From Hyphomicrobiaceae bacterium (lineage in GTDB: Bacteria > Pseudomonadota > Alphaproteobacteria > Rhizobiales > Hyphomicrobiaceae): a DNA stretch of 64,000 nt. The position numbers and the translations under genes were made by a program. Positions 8,901-16,502 of this stretch are shown piece by piece. The DNA lies in assembly GCA_030655135.1 (NCBI GenBank), contig JAURWC010000020.1, positions 1-64,000 of the forward strand, in the 5' to 3' direction. Positions within the stretch are counted from its first letter, which is position 1. Each line of letters starts with the position of its first letter. The notes below the pieces were generated by a model. That model was not told where the DNA came from. It saw only the letters and a program-made list of their open reading frames with translations, and made no database searches.

Positions 8901-9083
8901 GGTGCGGAGTTGCGTCAAGCACTCGGCACGGCCGTGTTCGGCGGCATGATCGGCGTCACGGTGTTCGGCCTGATCTTTACACCGGTGTTCTACGTGCTCT
9001 GCCGCTGGCTGGCTGAAAAGTTCACGCGCAAGAAGAAGCCCATTGATCAAGGCCCACCGGCGTTGGCTGCGCCAGCCGAGTGA
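5901..9083 (+). CDS. RND multidrug efflux permease (AcrB/MexB, HAE1 family)
   Basis: The 1060-residue inner-membrane pump has 12 transmembrane helices in two halves and two large periplasmic loops. The start is typical of the family: FFIDRPIFASVISIVFVILG. TM4 carries the proton-relay pair in GIVVDDAIVVVENVER (two adjacent Asp), and the second half has GLAAKNAILIVEFAEQ. Length and order match HAE1 pumps driven by proton motive force, which export hydrophobic compounds from periplasm and membrane. It belongs with the adaptor at 4458-5657, separated by repeat array B. A strong terminator follows 23 bp after the stop. The substrate cannot be told from sequence. Confidence 0.95.
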   Translation: MRLSHFFIDRPIFASVISIVFVILGAVSLGRLPIAQYPEIAPPVINITGQYPGASSEVVANTVVAPLEQQINGVERMLYISSNSTGDGRFSISVTFDLGTNLDTAQVQVQNRVATATPRLPADVRNIGVTVAKASPDLMMVVHMLSPDQSRDTLFISNYANVNVVDVLSRIEGVGSITVFGGRDYSMRVWLDPDRMQSLALTTSDVVGALQRQNVQVAAGVLNQPPINQPGAFQIAVQTQGRLADPEEFGNIVVKQSSTAVVRVKDVARVELAALDYGVNSYLDKNPAVGLGIFQLPGSNAIETAKKIKLTMEQVSKDFPAGIKYDIIYNPTDFVQQSVDAVVHTILEAVVLVVLVVILFLQTWRAAIIPIVAIPVSLIGTFFLMAMFGFSLNNLSLFGLVLAIGIVVDDAIVVVENVERNMAEGMSPRDASYKTMDEVGTALIAIALVLTAVFVPSAFITGISGQFYRQFALTIAGATVISLIVSLTLSPALCAMLLKPHNKHGKPKLLMRPIHAFFRLFNWSFDKMSNGYAWLVGKTVRMGIIMLVLYAGIIGFGLNEFRKTPVGFIPQLDAGYLITVTQLPPAASLARTDEVNRRAVDLALTVPGVAHAVNLVGFSGATRTNTSNAGAVFVVLKPFDERAKDPNMSATAIQGALLQKFATIQDAMVLVVAPPPVRGIGSAGGFRMMIQDRGGNGPAALQGAVGAMMAKANATPGLKQVFSLFENSTPQLYLDIDRVKAQMLGINVADVFTALQTYLGSAYVNDFNLLGRTYRVTAQADAAYRLNNKDVLKIRVRNSAGETVPLGSFTTVSDISGPSRVPRYNLYPAAELDGSAAPGFSQGQAIDMMQKLAAEVLPQGFSYEWTELAYQQQRAGNAAIFAFALGVAFVFLVLAAQFESLTLPLAIILIVPMSLIASITGVIMRGQDNNILTQVGFIVLIGLAAKNAILIVEFAEQLESAGRSRWDAATEAARLRMRPILMTSLAFILGVVPLVWAVGAGAELRQALGTAVFGGMIGVTVFGLIFTPVFYVLCRWLAEKFTRKKKPIDQGPPALAAPAE

Positions 9084-9106
9084 TGGCAAAACGCGATTGA
9101 CAGATC

Positions 9107-9136
9107 AAAGCCCGCAACTTTTTGGTTGCGGGCTTT
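9107..9136 (+). terminator. Rho-independent terminator after the RND pump
   Basis: AAAGCCCGCAAC and GTTGCGGGCTTT form a perfect 12-bp stem with a 6-base T/G loop. It lies between convergent genes. Because the stem ends in AAAG/CTTT it may serve both strands. Confidence 0.85.
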
Positions 9137-9159
9137 GTCGTTTCCTCTGCGTGAAGAGA

Positions 9160-9738
9160 TTAAATGTTGGCCGCGTACTTGAAATCAGGCTGGGCCTTCA
9201 GGCTTTCGCGGGTTTCTTCAACAACGATCTTCAGCAGATTATTGTCGCCCTTTCCGGCCTTCAGGGCGCTAAAGGGCATCGCGACTTTCTTTTCGCCGAT
9301 GCCGAGGAAACCGCCGACACCGATCACCACGGTGACGACCGAGCCGCTCGAGGAGATGATCAAATCTTCGATCTGGCCAATATTCTCATTCTGGGTGTTG
9401 TAGACGCTAGCGCCGATGAGCTTGCTGGTGGCGATGTCGCCGGGTGCCTCCGTGAGGGCCGGTTGTTCTTTGGCGGCGTCCTTGAGGGCAGCGGCCGGTG
9501 CGTCTGTCGTGGCCGGGCTCATGCCCGGCGCGGTTTCGGCAGGCGGGGCGACGGCCGCATTATTCGACGGCGGCACGTCCGTGGACGCCTGCGGCCTAGA
9601 GGTGGGCGCAGGGCCGGGCTCGGTTACGGCGGGAATCTTGGGTTTTTCGGTGGTGGGGGGCGCTGGAGACTGAGCAAGCGCGATGCTGCTCGATACGGCG
9701 ACGGTTGCTGCTGCCAAAAAAGGCCTGAAGCGTTCCAT
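9160..9738 (-). CDS. Secreted PRC-barrel domain protein
   Basis: The protein has 192 residues. A signal peptide (to about residue 23, SSIALAQ) is followed by a Pro/Ala/Thr-rich linker to about 105 and a PRC-barrel domain (KLIGASVYNTQNENIGQIED, then a GVGGFLGIGEKKVAMPF stretch) in the last 90 residues. PRC-barrel proteins of this type are common exported proteins of Hyphomicrobiales, often in the general stress regulon; their molecular role is unknown. The ATG at 9738 has GAGGAC upstream. An exact EcfG promoter lies 78 bp upstream. Short direct repeats (CGGGCCAGACAGG) occupy 9780-9815. Confidence 0.85.
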   Translation of the reverse strand: MERFRPFLAAATVAVSSSIALAQSPAPPTTEKPKIPAVTEPGPAPTSRPQASTDVPPSNNAAVAPPAETAPGMSPATTDAPAAALKDAAKEQPALTEAPGDIATSKLIGASVYNTQNENIGQIEDLIISSSGSVVTVVIGVGGFLGIGEKKVAMPFSALKAGKGDNNLLKIVVEETRESLKAQPDFKYAANI

Positions 9739-9815
9739 ATTCCACGTCCTCTGCTCTGCTCGTGAACAGCCGGCCCGGACGGGCCAGACAGGCGGCCCGC
9801 ACGGGCCAGACAGGG

Positions 9816-9840
9816 AACGAAACAGACGACGGAGTGTTCC
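9816..9840 (-). promoter_or_regulatory. EcfG-type general stress promoter
   Basis: The minus strand reads GGAAC, 16 bases, CGTT, identical in spacing to the site at 1733-1757. The predicted transcript starts about 70 bases before the PRC-barrel gene. Confidence 0.75.
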
Positions 9841-10000
9841 AGTGATCTGCCGTGCCGGCCAGGACCAAAAATTCAGCCGGTTGCCTGATGGAGGGCGCTG
9901 AGGGCAGAAAAAGCTTGCAAGCACGGATGAAGAACCCGGGGGGTAGCATTCAACCGCCCCACCCTCAGCATGTGACACATTGGAGCTGGGCTCTGAAACG

Positions 10001-10300
10001 TCAAGCTGCACCTTTCTTGTTCTTGGCCGGCCAGCGCGGCCGGTCTTTCGGATCCATGATCTCGCCCCCGAACCGCTGCTGAAACCGCTCCGCGTGCTCG
10101 CGCTCAGCGAAGCAAAACACGTTCCAGTACTCACCATCGCGAACGAAGGCGTGGCCGCGATCGCAGAGGCTGAGGTCGCGGCAGAAAAACCTGTGTGTGA
10201 GGTAGTTGTCGCCGGTGCACAGCCGGCTCTCGAGCGCGACTTGGTGCGGCCAATCGCGATCGATACGGAATTTCGAAAGTTCCCCTTTGCGGTAGACCAT
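10001..10300 (-). CDS. Conserved hypothetical protein, 99 aa
   Basis: A soluble, aromatic-rich small protein: RIDRDWPHQVAL, LCTGDNYLTHRFF, RDGEYWNVFCFAEREHAERF, RFGGEIMD, and a basic tail KNKKGAA. I recognise it only as a type of small protein conserved in Hyphomicrobiales and cannot give a function. It has no signal peptide or membrane segment. Cysteines at about 28, 40, 46 and 63 and several His could bind metal, but no standard motif is present. It stands alone between the PRC-barrel gene and the MBL-fold gene on the same strand. Confidence 0.65.
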   Translation of the reverse strand: MVYRKGELSKFRIDRDWPHQVALESRLCTGDNYLTHRFFCRDLSLCDRGHAFVRDGEYWNVFCFAEREHAERFQQRFGGEIMDPKDRPRWPAKNKKGAA

Positions 10301-10423
10301 CGGCGGAGGATGGAGAACATACCGGGAACAGTCAATCGGCGTTCTACGCGGCGAAGCCTTTCGTCACCGCCTTGAGCGCGACGGGCCACACGTCACCCAT
10401 CGCATCCCGATGGCGGACCGGGC

Positions 10424-11251
10424 CTAAAGCGCAAGCGACAGTTGCTCACCAACGAGCGGGGGGCGTTGCGTTCTCCTCAGCCAGTCAGAACGCTCGTGCT
10501 GCTGCGCCAAGGTGAGGCGGGGCGCGATCCGGGTGTCGCTGCTGAAGAGCGTCTGGACAAGATCTGGGCAATTGCATTCCAAACTGCGATGCAGCAGCAC
10601 GATGTGATCCGGCAGCCGGCGCGAACGGTCCAGAAGTTTCCGAATAGCGGCGAATGCTTGAGCATTGGACAAGTGGCCGTGTCCGCCGGTGATGCGACGC
10701 TTCAAAAACCAAGGGCGGCCGCTATCGGCCTGCATTTGTGGATCGTAGTTGCTCTCCAGCGCGATGCAGTCCAAATCGCGGAAGCGATCAAAAAAGTAGG
10801 ACGGGACGCGACCAAGGTCGGTCGCGTAGCCGATGCGATAGCTGAAGCCGTCAAGGACGAAGCCATGAGACCCCAAGCGGTCATGCGCAAAGTGAATTGG
10901 TTCGCACTTCAAGCCTTCAATCGGCGAGAAACGCTCGTCTTGGAAGGGCCGAATAAGCGGCAAAAGATCTGGGCAGCGAAGAGCAAGACTAGCGACCTTG
11001 TCGGCGTGGCAGTAGACCGGGATCTCTAAGCGGCAAAGAGTGTTGGTCCATCCAGGAGAAAAGTGGTCGCTGTCGAGGTGGGTGAGGCAAAGCGCAGAGA
11101 TATCGGCTAAATTTACGCCCGTCCCGTCGAGACGTTGAGACAGCGTGCGCGGGCCGATGCCGGCGTCGATGAGCAAGACACCAGACGGCGAACGAAGAAT
11201 AGCAGCGTTGCCGGCCGAGCCGCTGGCTAAAATGCAGAGTTCGAGAGACAT
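10424..11251 (-). CDS. MBL-fold metallohydrolase, WalJ/YycJ-like
   Basis: This 275-residue cytoplasmic metallo-beta-lactamase-fold protein opens with LELCILASGSAGNA and has the family blocks CLTHLDSDHF, ALESNYDP and GHGHLSN. The last two mark the YycJ/WalJ branch, whose members act on nucleic acids. The usual HxHxDH metal motif reads HLDSDH here, so the second His is Asp while the rest is kept. The start at 11251 begins the conserved fold; longer in-frame starts add unrelated sequence. Activity is plausible but the altered metal site leaves it open. Confidence 0.8.
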   Translation of the reverse strand: MSLELCILASGSAGNAAILRSPSGVLLIDAGIGPRTLSQRLDGTGVNLADISALCLTHLDSDHFSPGWTNTLCRLEIPVYCHADKVASLALRCPDLLPLIRPFQDERFSPIEGLKCEPIHFAHDRLGSHGFVLDGFSYRIGYATDLGRVPSYFFDRFRDLDCIALESNYDPQMQADSGRPWFLKRRITGGHGHLSNAQAFAAIRKLLDRSRRLPDHIVLLHRSLECNCPDLVQTLFSSDTRIAPRLTLAQQHERSDWLRRTQRPPLVGEQLSLAL

Positions 11252-11372
11252 CGATCTCGTGTTTTGATCATCAGAGGTTTGCGAAATAAAGCCGCTGGCC
11301 AGCAGCGTCGCGGCGATTTTGCAAGTTTGCGCGAACAATGCCTTCGCCAGTCGACTGCCAGTTCCTCGTTGG

Positions 11373-11561
11373 CTAAACCGAGTTCCTGACTTCATTGTGG
11401 CCGTTGGCTCTGTCGACGACGTAGCGCCAGGACGTGCCGCGTATCTGTGTGTCCTGCTGCGCGGCGTCGATCTCATGCGCCACATCTGCGTCTGGCGTGA
11501 GCGGGCTTCGGCCGGCCGTATCAAGGTGGATAAAGCATGTGGTCGATACTGAAACCGCCAT
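11373..11561 (-). CDS. Possible small protein, 62 aa (weak)
   Basis: An open frame in the 476-bp gap between the MBL gene and the LssY-like gene. It starts MAVSVSTTCFIHLDTAGRSP and ends NGHNEVRNSV. The composition is ordinary for a soluble protein, but I recognise no family, and the frame overlaps other open frames on both strands. No strong ribosome-binding site was seen. Otherwise the gap 11252-11728 holds nothing I can name. Confidence 0.25.
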   Translation of the reverse strand: MAVSVSTTCFIHLDTAGRSPLTPDADVAHEIDAAQQDTQIRGTSWRYVVDRANGHNEVRNSV

Positions 11562-11728
11562 TTGGTGCTAACGTGTCTTGGGGCAGTTCCCGAGGACGAT
11601 CCCATGCTCACCGCCTCCAGCAAACCTGCTTCGCGGCCGATATACGCGGAGGCGGCGAGAAGAGCGGGGCAAGATACTCGGTCCGTTATTTATAACTGGG
11701 ATCCCACCGGCCAAAAGGGTCCAGGACG

Positions 11729-12448
11729 TTGAAGCATATCGCCGCACGGAAGCTATGGTTTGGAGTTGCCGTACTTCTGGCCTGTTATCTGGGCGCCGCG
11801 TACTTGCTTCTGCCGGAGACCTGGACAGTTGTCGATCGCAACGTGGATGTCAGTCCGGCCTCAATGGTGACACGGACCTCTAGCGACATCCCCGGCGACC
11901 CTATCAATGTGGGAGTCGAGGCACGCGATACGGCTGCAGTGCTGCGGGCGTTCGCATCAGCCGGCTGGGACACCGCCGACGCGGTAACACTGAAAACTGC
12001 AGTTGAGATCGGCGTCAGTGTGCTGTTTGACAAGCCTTATCCTGACGCACCTGTCAGTCCATTGACCTATGACGGCCGGCGCCAAGATCTAGCGTTCGAG
12101 AAGCCGGTTGGAGATAGCGCTGACAGGCGCCATCACGTGCGCTTCTGGCGGACGTCGACGACAGGTCCGGACGGCCAAGAGTTGTGGCTTGGTTCAGTCA
12201 GTTTTGACCGTGGTGTCGGCTTGAGCCACGATACCGGCCAGATCACACATCACATCGATCCCAACATCGATGCCGAGCGCGATGGCCTCATCCAAGACTT
12301 GAAGGCAAAGGGTCAAATCGTGTCGACTTACGAGATTAGAGGCATCGGGCCGACGAAGAGCGGACGCAACGGCGGCGGCGACCCGTACTTCACGGATGGA
12401 AACATCGTGATTGGCCGCCTGGCTGATGCCGGCACGGTCTCCCGCTGA
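11729..12448 (+). CDS. LssY C-terminal domain protein
   Basis: The protein has 239 residues with one N-terminal membrane anchor (LWFGVAVLLACYLGAAYLLL, about 9-28). An LssY C-terminal-type domain follows, recognised from GDPINVGVEARD, YPDAPVSPLTYDGRRQDLAF, RRHHVRFW, LWLGSVSFDRGVGLS and TGQITHHIDPNIDAERD. Free-standing LssY_C proteins are of unknown function; in longer proteins the domain is fused to PAP2 or DedA-type membrane domains. The alpha/beta hydrolase starts 18 bp downstream, so the two are probably cotranscribed. Confidence 0.85.
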   Translation: MKHIAARKLWFGVAVLLACYLGAAYLLLPETWTVVDRNVDVSPASMVTRTSSDIPGDPINVGVEARDTAAVLRAFASAGWDTADAVTLKTAVEIGVSVLFDKPYPDAPVSPLTYDGRRQDLAFEKPVGDSADRRHHVRFWRTSTTGPDGQELWLGSVSFDRGVGLSHDTGQITHHIDPNIDAERDGLIQDLKAKGQIVSTYEIRGIGPTKSGRNGGGDPYFTDGNIVIGRLADAGTVSR

Positions 12449-12466
12449 ACAAGCGAGCTGAACAAA

Positions 12467-13459
12467 ATGCGCTTCAGACTGCTGAGCTTGTGTTTTCTAG
12501 CCATGAGCGTGTGCTCTGCCAACGCGCAGACTTACGGTGCAATGCTCGAAGGGTTTGACTATCCCTACCCCCGCCAGCACTTTGCGTTCCAATCGCAGGG
12601 GCAGGACCTATCGATGGCCTACATGGACGTAGCGCCGTCGTCTCAACCCAACGGCCGCACCGCAGTCCTCATGCATGGTAAGAATTTCTGCGGAGCAACA
12701 TGGCAGCGGACAATCTCAGATCTGGCAGCAGCCGGCTACCGGGTCATCGTGCCCGACCAGGTGGGCTTCTGCGCCTCTTCCAAGCCTCGCGGATATCAGT
12801 TCAGCTTCCAGCAGCTGGCGACCAACACCAAGTCGTTGCTCGCGCGCCTCGGCGTTGACCGCGCAATCATCGTCGGCCATTCGATGGGAGGGATGCTTGC
12901 TACGCGATTTGCGCTAAGTTATCCGCAGAGCGTCGAACGCCTGGTACTGGTAAACCCGCTCGGCTTGGAAGACTGGCAAAGTTTGGGCGTCCCCTATGCG
13001 ACGATCGACGACCTGTACAAGAGCGAGCTGAAAACCTCGTTCGACAGCATCAAGGCTTACCAGCTGAAGTTCTACTATCACGGCAACTGGCGGCCCGAGT
13101 ACGACCGGTGGGTGACGATGCTTGCAGGCCAATATGCAGGGCCGGGAAAAGAGGTGGTGGCGCTGAACCAGGCTCAGACCAGCGAAATGCTATTTACCCA
13201 ACCCGTCGTTCAAGAGTTTACAAAACTAAAGGTTCCCGTGCTGCTGATGATCGGCGGCAAAGATCGCACTGCGCCGGGCGCCAATCGCGCAGCCCCTCAG
13301 CTCGCAGCCGAACTCGGCCGCTATGCCGACCTGGGCCGCCTCGCCGCGAAGCACATACCGGATGCCGAGCTTGTTGAGTGGCCGGAGCTTGGACATTCGC
13401 CGCAAGTCGAAGCGCCAGATGTGTTTCATCAGGAGCTCGTTCAGCGGCTTGCTCGATAG
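12467..13459 (+). CDS. Exported alpha/beta-fold hydrolase
   Basis: The protein has 330 residues. A signal peptide (LCFLAMSVCSANA, cleavage about residue 21) precedes an alpha/beta hydrolase with an oxyanion region HGKNFCGATW, nucleophile elbow VGHSMGGM (Ser about 144), acid in GGKDRTAPG (Asp about 266) and His in ELGHSPQVEAPD. The complete triad predicts an active esterase or lipase-like enzyme in the periplasm; the substrate is unknown. It sits directly after the LssY-type gene. The metallophosphoesterase gene downstream is convergent. Confidence 0.9.
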   Translation: MRFRLLSLCFLAMSVCSANAQTYGAMLEGFDYPYPRQHFAFQSQGQDLSMAYMDVAPSSQPNGRTAVLMHGKNFCGATWQRTISDLAAAGYRVIVPDQVGFCASSKPRGYQFSFQQLATNTKSLLARLGVDRAIIVGHSMGGMLATRFALSYPQSVERLVLVNPLGLEDWQSLGVPYATIDDLYKSELKTSFDSIKAYQLKFYYHGNWRPEYDRWVTMLAGQYAGPGKEVVALNQAQTSEMLFTQPVVQEFTKLKVPVLLMIGGKDRTAPGANRAAPQLAAELGRYADLGRLAAKHIPDAELVEWPELGHSPQVEAPDVFHQELVQRLAR

Positions 13460-13567
13460 ACGCCTGCTGCTTGCTCGGCAATTGCGACAGCGGGAGCGGC
13501 GCGTACGACGCCATGAGCGGCGCCAAGCATTGCCGGCATGGACGCTCAGCCCAGCACAACGCGATTG

Positions 13568-14656
13568 CTAAGCGCTCGCCCGGCGTAACGTTATCCGCGT
13601 CAATTCTGCGGTGCGGCCGAGCCGCAGGGCAAAGCCTGGCCAAAGCGCGGTGCCGTTGTTGACGTACAGTATCATGCCTCCGACGTCGTATCGCCCGGAT
13701 ACATAGCCCGCGTTGGCGCGAGCAGTCAGGCGGTCCAAGCCAACAACCATGCCGCCGTGCGTGTGACCAGAGAGCTGGAGCGCCACGCCGTGGGCTGCAG
13801 CGCGGCGCGCTTGGCTCGGCTGATGGTCAAGCAATATGACGGGAACACCCTTCGGCGCGCCGCGGATCGCGCGTGGCAGATCTGGAACAGCGCGTCCTGA
13901 AGCGCGGGCGGCCGCATCGGTCAAGCCAGCGAGGACCAATCGTGCACCTAGCCGATTGATCACGACGTGTTCGTTTTCGAGCACCCGCATTCCCATCGCT
14001 GCATAGTGCGTCATCCACATGTCGTAGCCGAAGTAATACTCGTGATTGCCGGGGACTACGTAAACCCCTCCGGCTGCGCGAAGTCCTCGCAGGGGCTCGA
14101 CGTCTTCGCGCCTCATAGCCATTGTGCCGTCGATCAGATCTCCCGTCACAACAATCAGATCGGCATCAAGCGCATTGGCTTGCCTGACGAGGGCCCGCGT
14201 CCAGGACGCTGGAAAAAGCCGGCTGATGTGAAGATCGGTCAGTTGCAACAGCCTGTAGCCGTCGAACTGCGGCGGAAGTCCCGAAATGGCGAATTCAACA
14301 TCTTTTGCCGGCGGCAGCCCAATGGCCTGCCGCACACCGACCGCCGCAGTGACGGCCGCCACAGCGGCAAGTGTATAGCGCACGCCATCGGGCGCATGGA
14401 TACGGCCGCCTAGGACAAGCCTGGCCAGCAGGACCATGGCGTCGAGCGTGAGCTGCAACGTGGCAAGTAAGAGAAGTGCGCCGAAAGCCCAGTTGAAAAC
14501 GATGATTGCCGCGCGAGGAAACTCCGGAGCAAAAATCGAGCCCGACGAAAGCCGGCTCCATAGGTGATACTGCGAGGCAACGAACAGCAGCACCGCGATG
14601 ACGATCTTAGCGGCGAGCGGCAAATGCAACGGCCACAGAAATCGGGTGACGACCAC
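13568..14656 (-). CDS. Membrane-anchored metallophosphoesterase (YkuE/YaeI type)
   Basis: About four membrane helices (roughly 1-130) precede a calcineurin-like phosphoesterase domain with the full metal set: TDLHIS, VVTGDLIDG, GNHEYYFG, and SGHTHGGM. Relatives hydrolyse phosphodiesters such as UDP-diacylglucosamine or lipids at the membrane. The GTG used at 14656 is uncertain. The frame stays open upstream to 14705 and reads like membrane sequence (ILHLYFGLPFLVVVTRF), but offers no ATG or GTG there. The true start may be a rare codon, or the 5' end may carry a small lesion. Confidence 0.88.
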   Translation of the reverse strand: MVVTRFLWPLHLPLAAKIVIAVLLFVASQYHLWSRLSSGSIFAPEFPRAAIIVFNWAFGALLLLATLQLTLDAMVLLARLVLGGRIHAPDGVRYTLAAVAAVTAAVGVRQAIGLPPAKDVEFAISGLPPQFDGYRLLQLTDLHISRLFPASWTRALVRQANALDADLIVVTGDLIDGTMAMRREDVEPLRGLRAAGGVYVVPGNHEYYFGYDMWMTHYAAMGMRVLENEHVVINRLGARLVLAGLTDAAARASGRAVPDLPRAIRGAPKGVPVILLDHQPSQARRAAAHGVALQLSGHTHGGMVVGLDRLTARANAGYVSGRYDVGGMILYVNNGTALWPGFALRLGRTAELTRITLRRASA

Positions 14657-14894
14657 TAGAAAGGGCAGACCAAAATACAGGTGAAGGATCGGCGGTCTCC
14701 ATTCTCATCGGATGATGCCCCGGCTTAAGAGCAGGCGGAACGGCGCGCAACCCTGACTGATGCCCTGGCCGCAAAACAATTCGCTGCTCACATAAATGAC
14801 ACCGATGGAATGACGAGAACGCCGTCGCGTTGAAATCGTATCCAAGACGCGCGTCCGGCGCCCCGGCCCGCGCGGGGCCGGAGCCACTTAGGGA

Positions 14895-15146
14895 TCACTT
14901 CTTGTCGGGAGCCATCTTGTCGGCCGTGTCTTTGCTCATGGTGTCCTTGGACATGCTGTCCTGCTTCATGGCGTCCGGCTGCATGCCATCCTTCTTCATC
15001 TTGTCTGTTTTCATGCTGTCTTTGGCCATGCTGTCGCTTTTCATGGCGTCGTCCGGCTTCTTCATTTCGTCCGCCGCGTGGGCGAGACCGGCAGCTGAAG
15101 CAGACAGAGCGATCGCTAGAGCGAGGTTGCGAATGAGCGAGGTCAT
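14895..15146 (-). CDS. Secreted pentapeptide MXKDX repeat protein
   Basis: The protein has 83 residues. A signal peptide (ALAIALSASAAGLAHA) is followed by about 10 degenerate pentapeptides of the pattern M-x-K/x-D-x (DDAMKSDSMAKDSMKTDKM, and so on) rich in Met, Lys and Asp. This matches the MXKDX repeat family of small exported proteins, found beside ECF sigma/NrsF systems in Proteobacteria and suspected to bind metal. GGAGACC precedes the ATG. It is divergent from the sigma factor gene at 15320 and shares a similar promoter with it. Confidence 0.88.
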   Translation of the reverse strand: MTSLIRNLALAIALSASAAGLAHAADEMKKPDDAMKSDSMAKDSMKTDKMKKDGMQPDAMKQDSMSKDTMSKDTADKMAPDKK

Positions 15147-15213
15147 GTTGGTCTCCGAAGCACGGTGTGACCACGCGGGACCTCACGTCCGGCGCACACA
15201 CCATGATCACCAA

Positions 15214-15238
15214 TTCGCGGCGGGATTTGCAAAGTTAC
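15214..15238 (-). promoter_or_regulatory. ECF (SigF-like) promoter of the MXKDX gene
   Basis: The minus strand reads GTAAC, 16 bases, CGAATTGG. This closely resembles the site facing it at 15285-15310 (spacing one base shorter). It gives a leader of about 60 bases before the ATG at 15146. Confidence 0.55.
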
Positions 15239-15284
15239 GTGCCGCGTGAAAAATCGCCCGTCAGCATGATAAACTCAGACAGCT

Positions 15285-15310
15285 GTAACCTTTCACCGCG
15301 GGCGAGCGAA
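15285..15310 (+). promoter_or_regulatory. ECF (SigF-like) autoregulatory promoter
   Basis: GTAACC, 16 bases, CGAA (followed by TAG) matches the promoter pattern I recall for SigF-type ECF sigma factors of Caulobacter. The -10 ends only 9 bases before the sigma gene's ATG at 15320, so its message would be leaderless or nearly so. Confidence 0.6.
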
Positions 15311-15319
15311 TAGATTGGC

Positions 15320-15874
15320 ATGAGCGGCTTGCAGGCCCTTGAAGACCGCCTTCGGACACGCATGCTGGCTGCACTGGCCGGCGACGCGGGCGCTTACCGT
15401 CTGCTGCTCTCAGACCTATCGGAGCATTTGCGCCGGTATTATCGCCGGAGGTTGCCCGAAAGCCTTTCGGCCAATGCAGACGATTTGGTGCAGGAAACCT
15501 TGTTGGCCATTCACGCGCGGCGGATGACGTATGACACGAACCGGGCCTTCACGGCCTGGGCTTACGCCATTGCCCGCTACAAGCTCATCGACGCCTTGCG
15601 CAAGTCTCGTCACAAGCAGCACGTTCCCATCGAATCGGTTGCCGAGTTCCTGGCCGATGAAGCGGCGCCGGACGGCCCGGCAGGCGATCTGGCTGCGATG
15701 CTGCACACGTTACCGGAAAAGACGCGCGGCTTGATCTACAAGGTCAAGATCGAGGGGCATTCGGTTGCCGACGTCGCGCAATCCGCTGGGATGTCGCAAT
15801 CGGCGGTGAAGGTCGCCATTCATCGGGGAGTGAAATCCTTGGTCAGCCGCTTCGGAGGCAAGAATGACAGATGA
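15320..15874 (+). CDS. ECF RNA polymerase sigma factor (NrsF-linked, SigF-like)
   Basis: The protein has 184 residues. Region 2 includes SANADDLVQETLLAIHARR and TAWAYAIARYKLIDALRKSR (about 55-105). Region 4 includes LPEKTRGLIYKVKIEGHSV and MSQSAVKVAIHRGVKSLV (about 130-178). It overlaps by 11 bp the gene for its membrane partner NrsF, the usual order for SigF-like ECF factors that answer metal or oxidative stress. The divergent MXKDX gene and its own promoter both carry likely target sites, suggesting positive autoregulation. No ribosome-binding site is visible before the ATG. Confidence 0.93.
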   Translation: MSGLQALEDRLRTRMLAALAGDAGAYRLLLSDLSEHLRRYYRRRLPESLSANADDLVQETLLAIHARRMTYDTNRAFTAWAYAIARYKLIDALRKSRHKQHVPIESVAEFLADEAAPDGPAGDLAAMLHTLPEKTRGLIYKVKIEGHSVADVAQSAGMSQSAVKVAIHRGVKSLVSRFGGKNDR

Positions 15875-16502
15875 CCTGATCGCGCGCCTGGCACATGATT
15901 TGAAGCCGGTCTCCAGCCATGCCGTGGCGGCACATATCGCGTCTGCCCTCGCCATCGGGCTCGTCGTGTCGGCTGGCCTGATGTTGGTGATGTTAGGCGC
16001 CCGCCCGAACCTTGCCGAGGAGTTAGGCTCGTCCAGCTTCATCCTCAAGGTCAGCTACACGCTGGCACTCGGGTCGCTGGGATTATGGGCGACATCCAGG
16101 ATGGCCAGGCCTGGCGAAGACGGCCGGCTTGCGCTCAGCATCGTTCCGGCAGTCGTCGGCCTAATCGCCATCGCCGCGCTCATCGGCTACGCCAACGCTG
16201 CCTCCGAGACGCGGCACCAGATCGTCTTCGGCTCATCGGCGCTGGTGTGCCCGATCTATATCCTCGCCTTGTCCATTCCGCTGCTCATCAGCATCATCGT
16301 CGTCATGCGCCGGATGGCTTCGACACGGCCCCAGTTGGCCGGTTTCTCAGCCGGCCTCATGGCCGGAGGACTTGGCGCCCTGGTCTATTCATTCCACTGC
16401 CCTGAGCCGGGCGTACCGTTCGTCGCGCTTTGGTACAGCTCTGGAATCCTCGGCACCGCTTTGGTCGGAACTGCGCTTGGCGGGCGCTACCTGCGCTGGT
16501 GA
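15864..16502 (+). CDS. NrsF-family (DUF1109) membrane anti-sigma regulator
   Basis: This 212-residue inner-membrane protein has six predicted helices (about 26-47, 60-78, 90-110, 121-145, 160-178 and 187-205). The N-terminal cytoplasmic stretch MTDDLIARLAHDLKPV is typical of NrsF/DUF1109, which holds an ECF sigma factor inactive until a signal arrives. Two cysteines (in SALVCPIY and YSFHCPEPG) correspond to the conserved Cys of the family. Translational coupling to the sigma gene is implied by the 11-bp overlap. Confidence 0.9.
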   Translation: MTDDLIARLAHDLKPVSSHAVAAHIASALAIGLVVSAGLMLVMLGARPNLAEELGSSSFILKVSYTLALGSLGLWATSRMARPGEDGRLALSIVPAVVGLIAIAALIGYANAASETRHQIVFGSSALVCPIYILALSIPLLISIIVVMRRMASTRPQLAGFSAGLMAGGLGALVYSFHCPEPGVPFVALWYSSGILGTALVGTALGGRYLRW

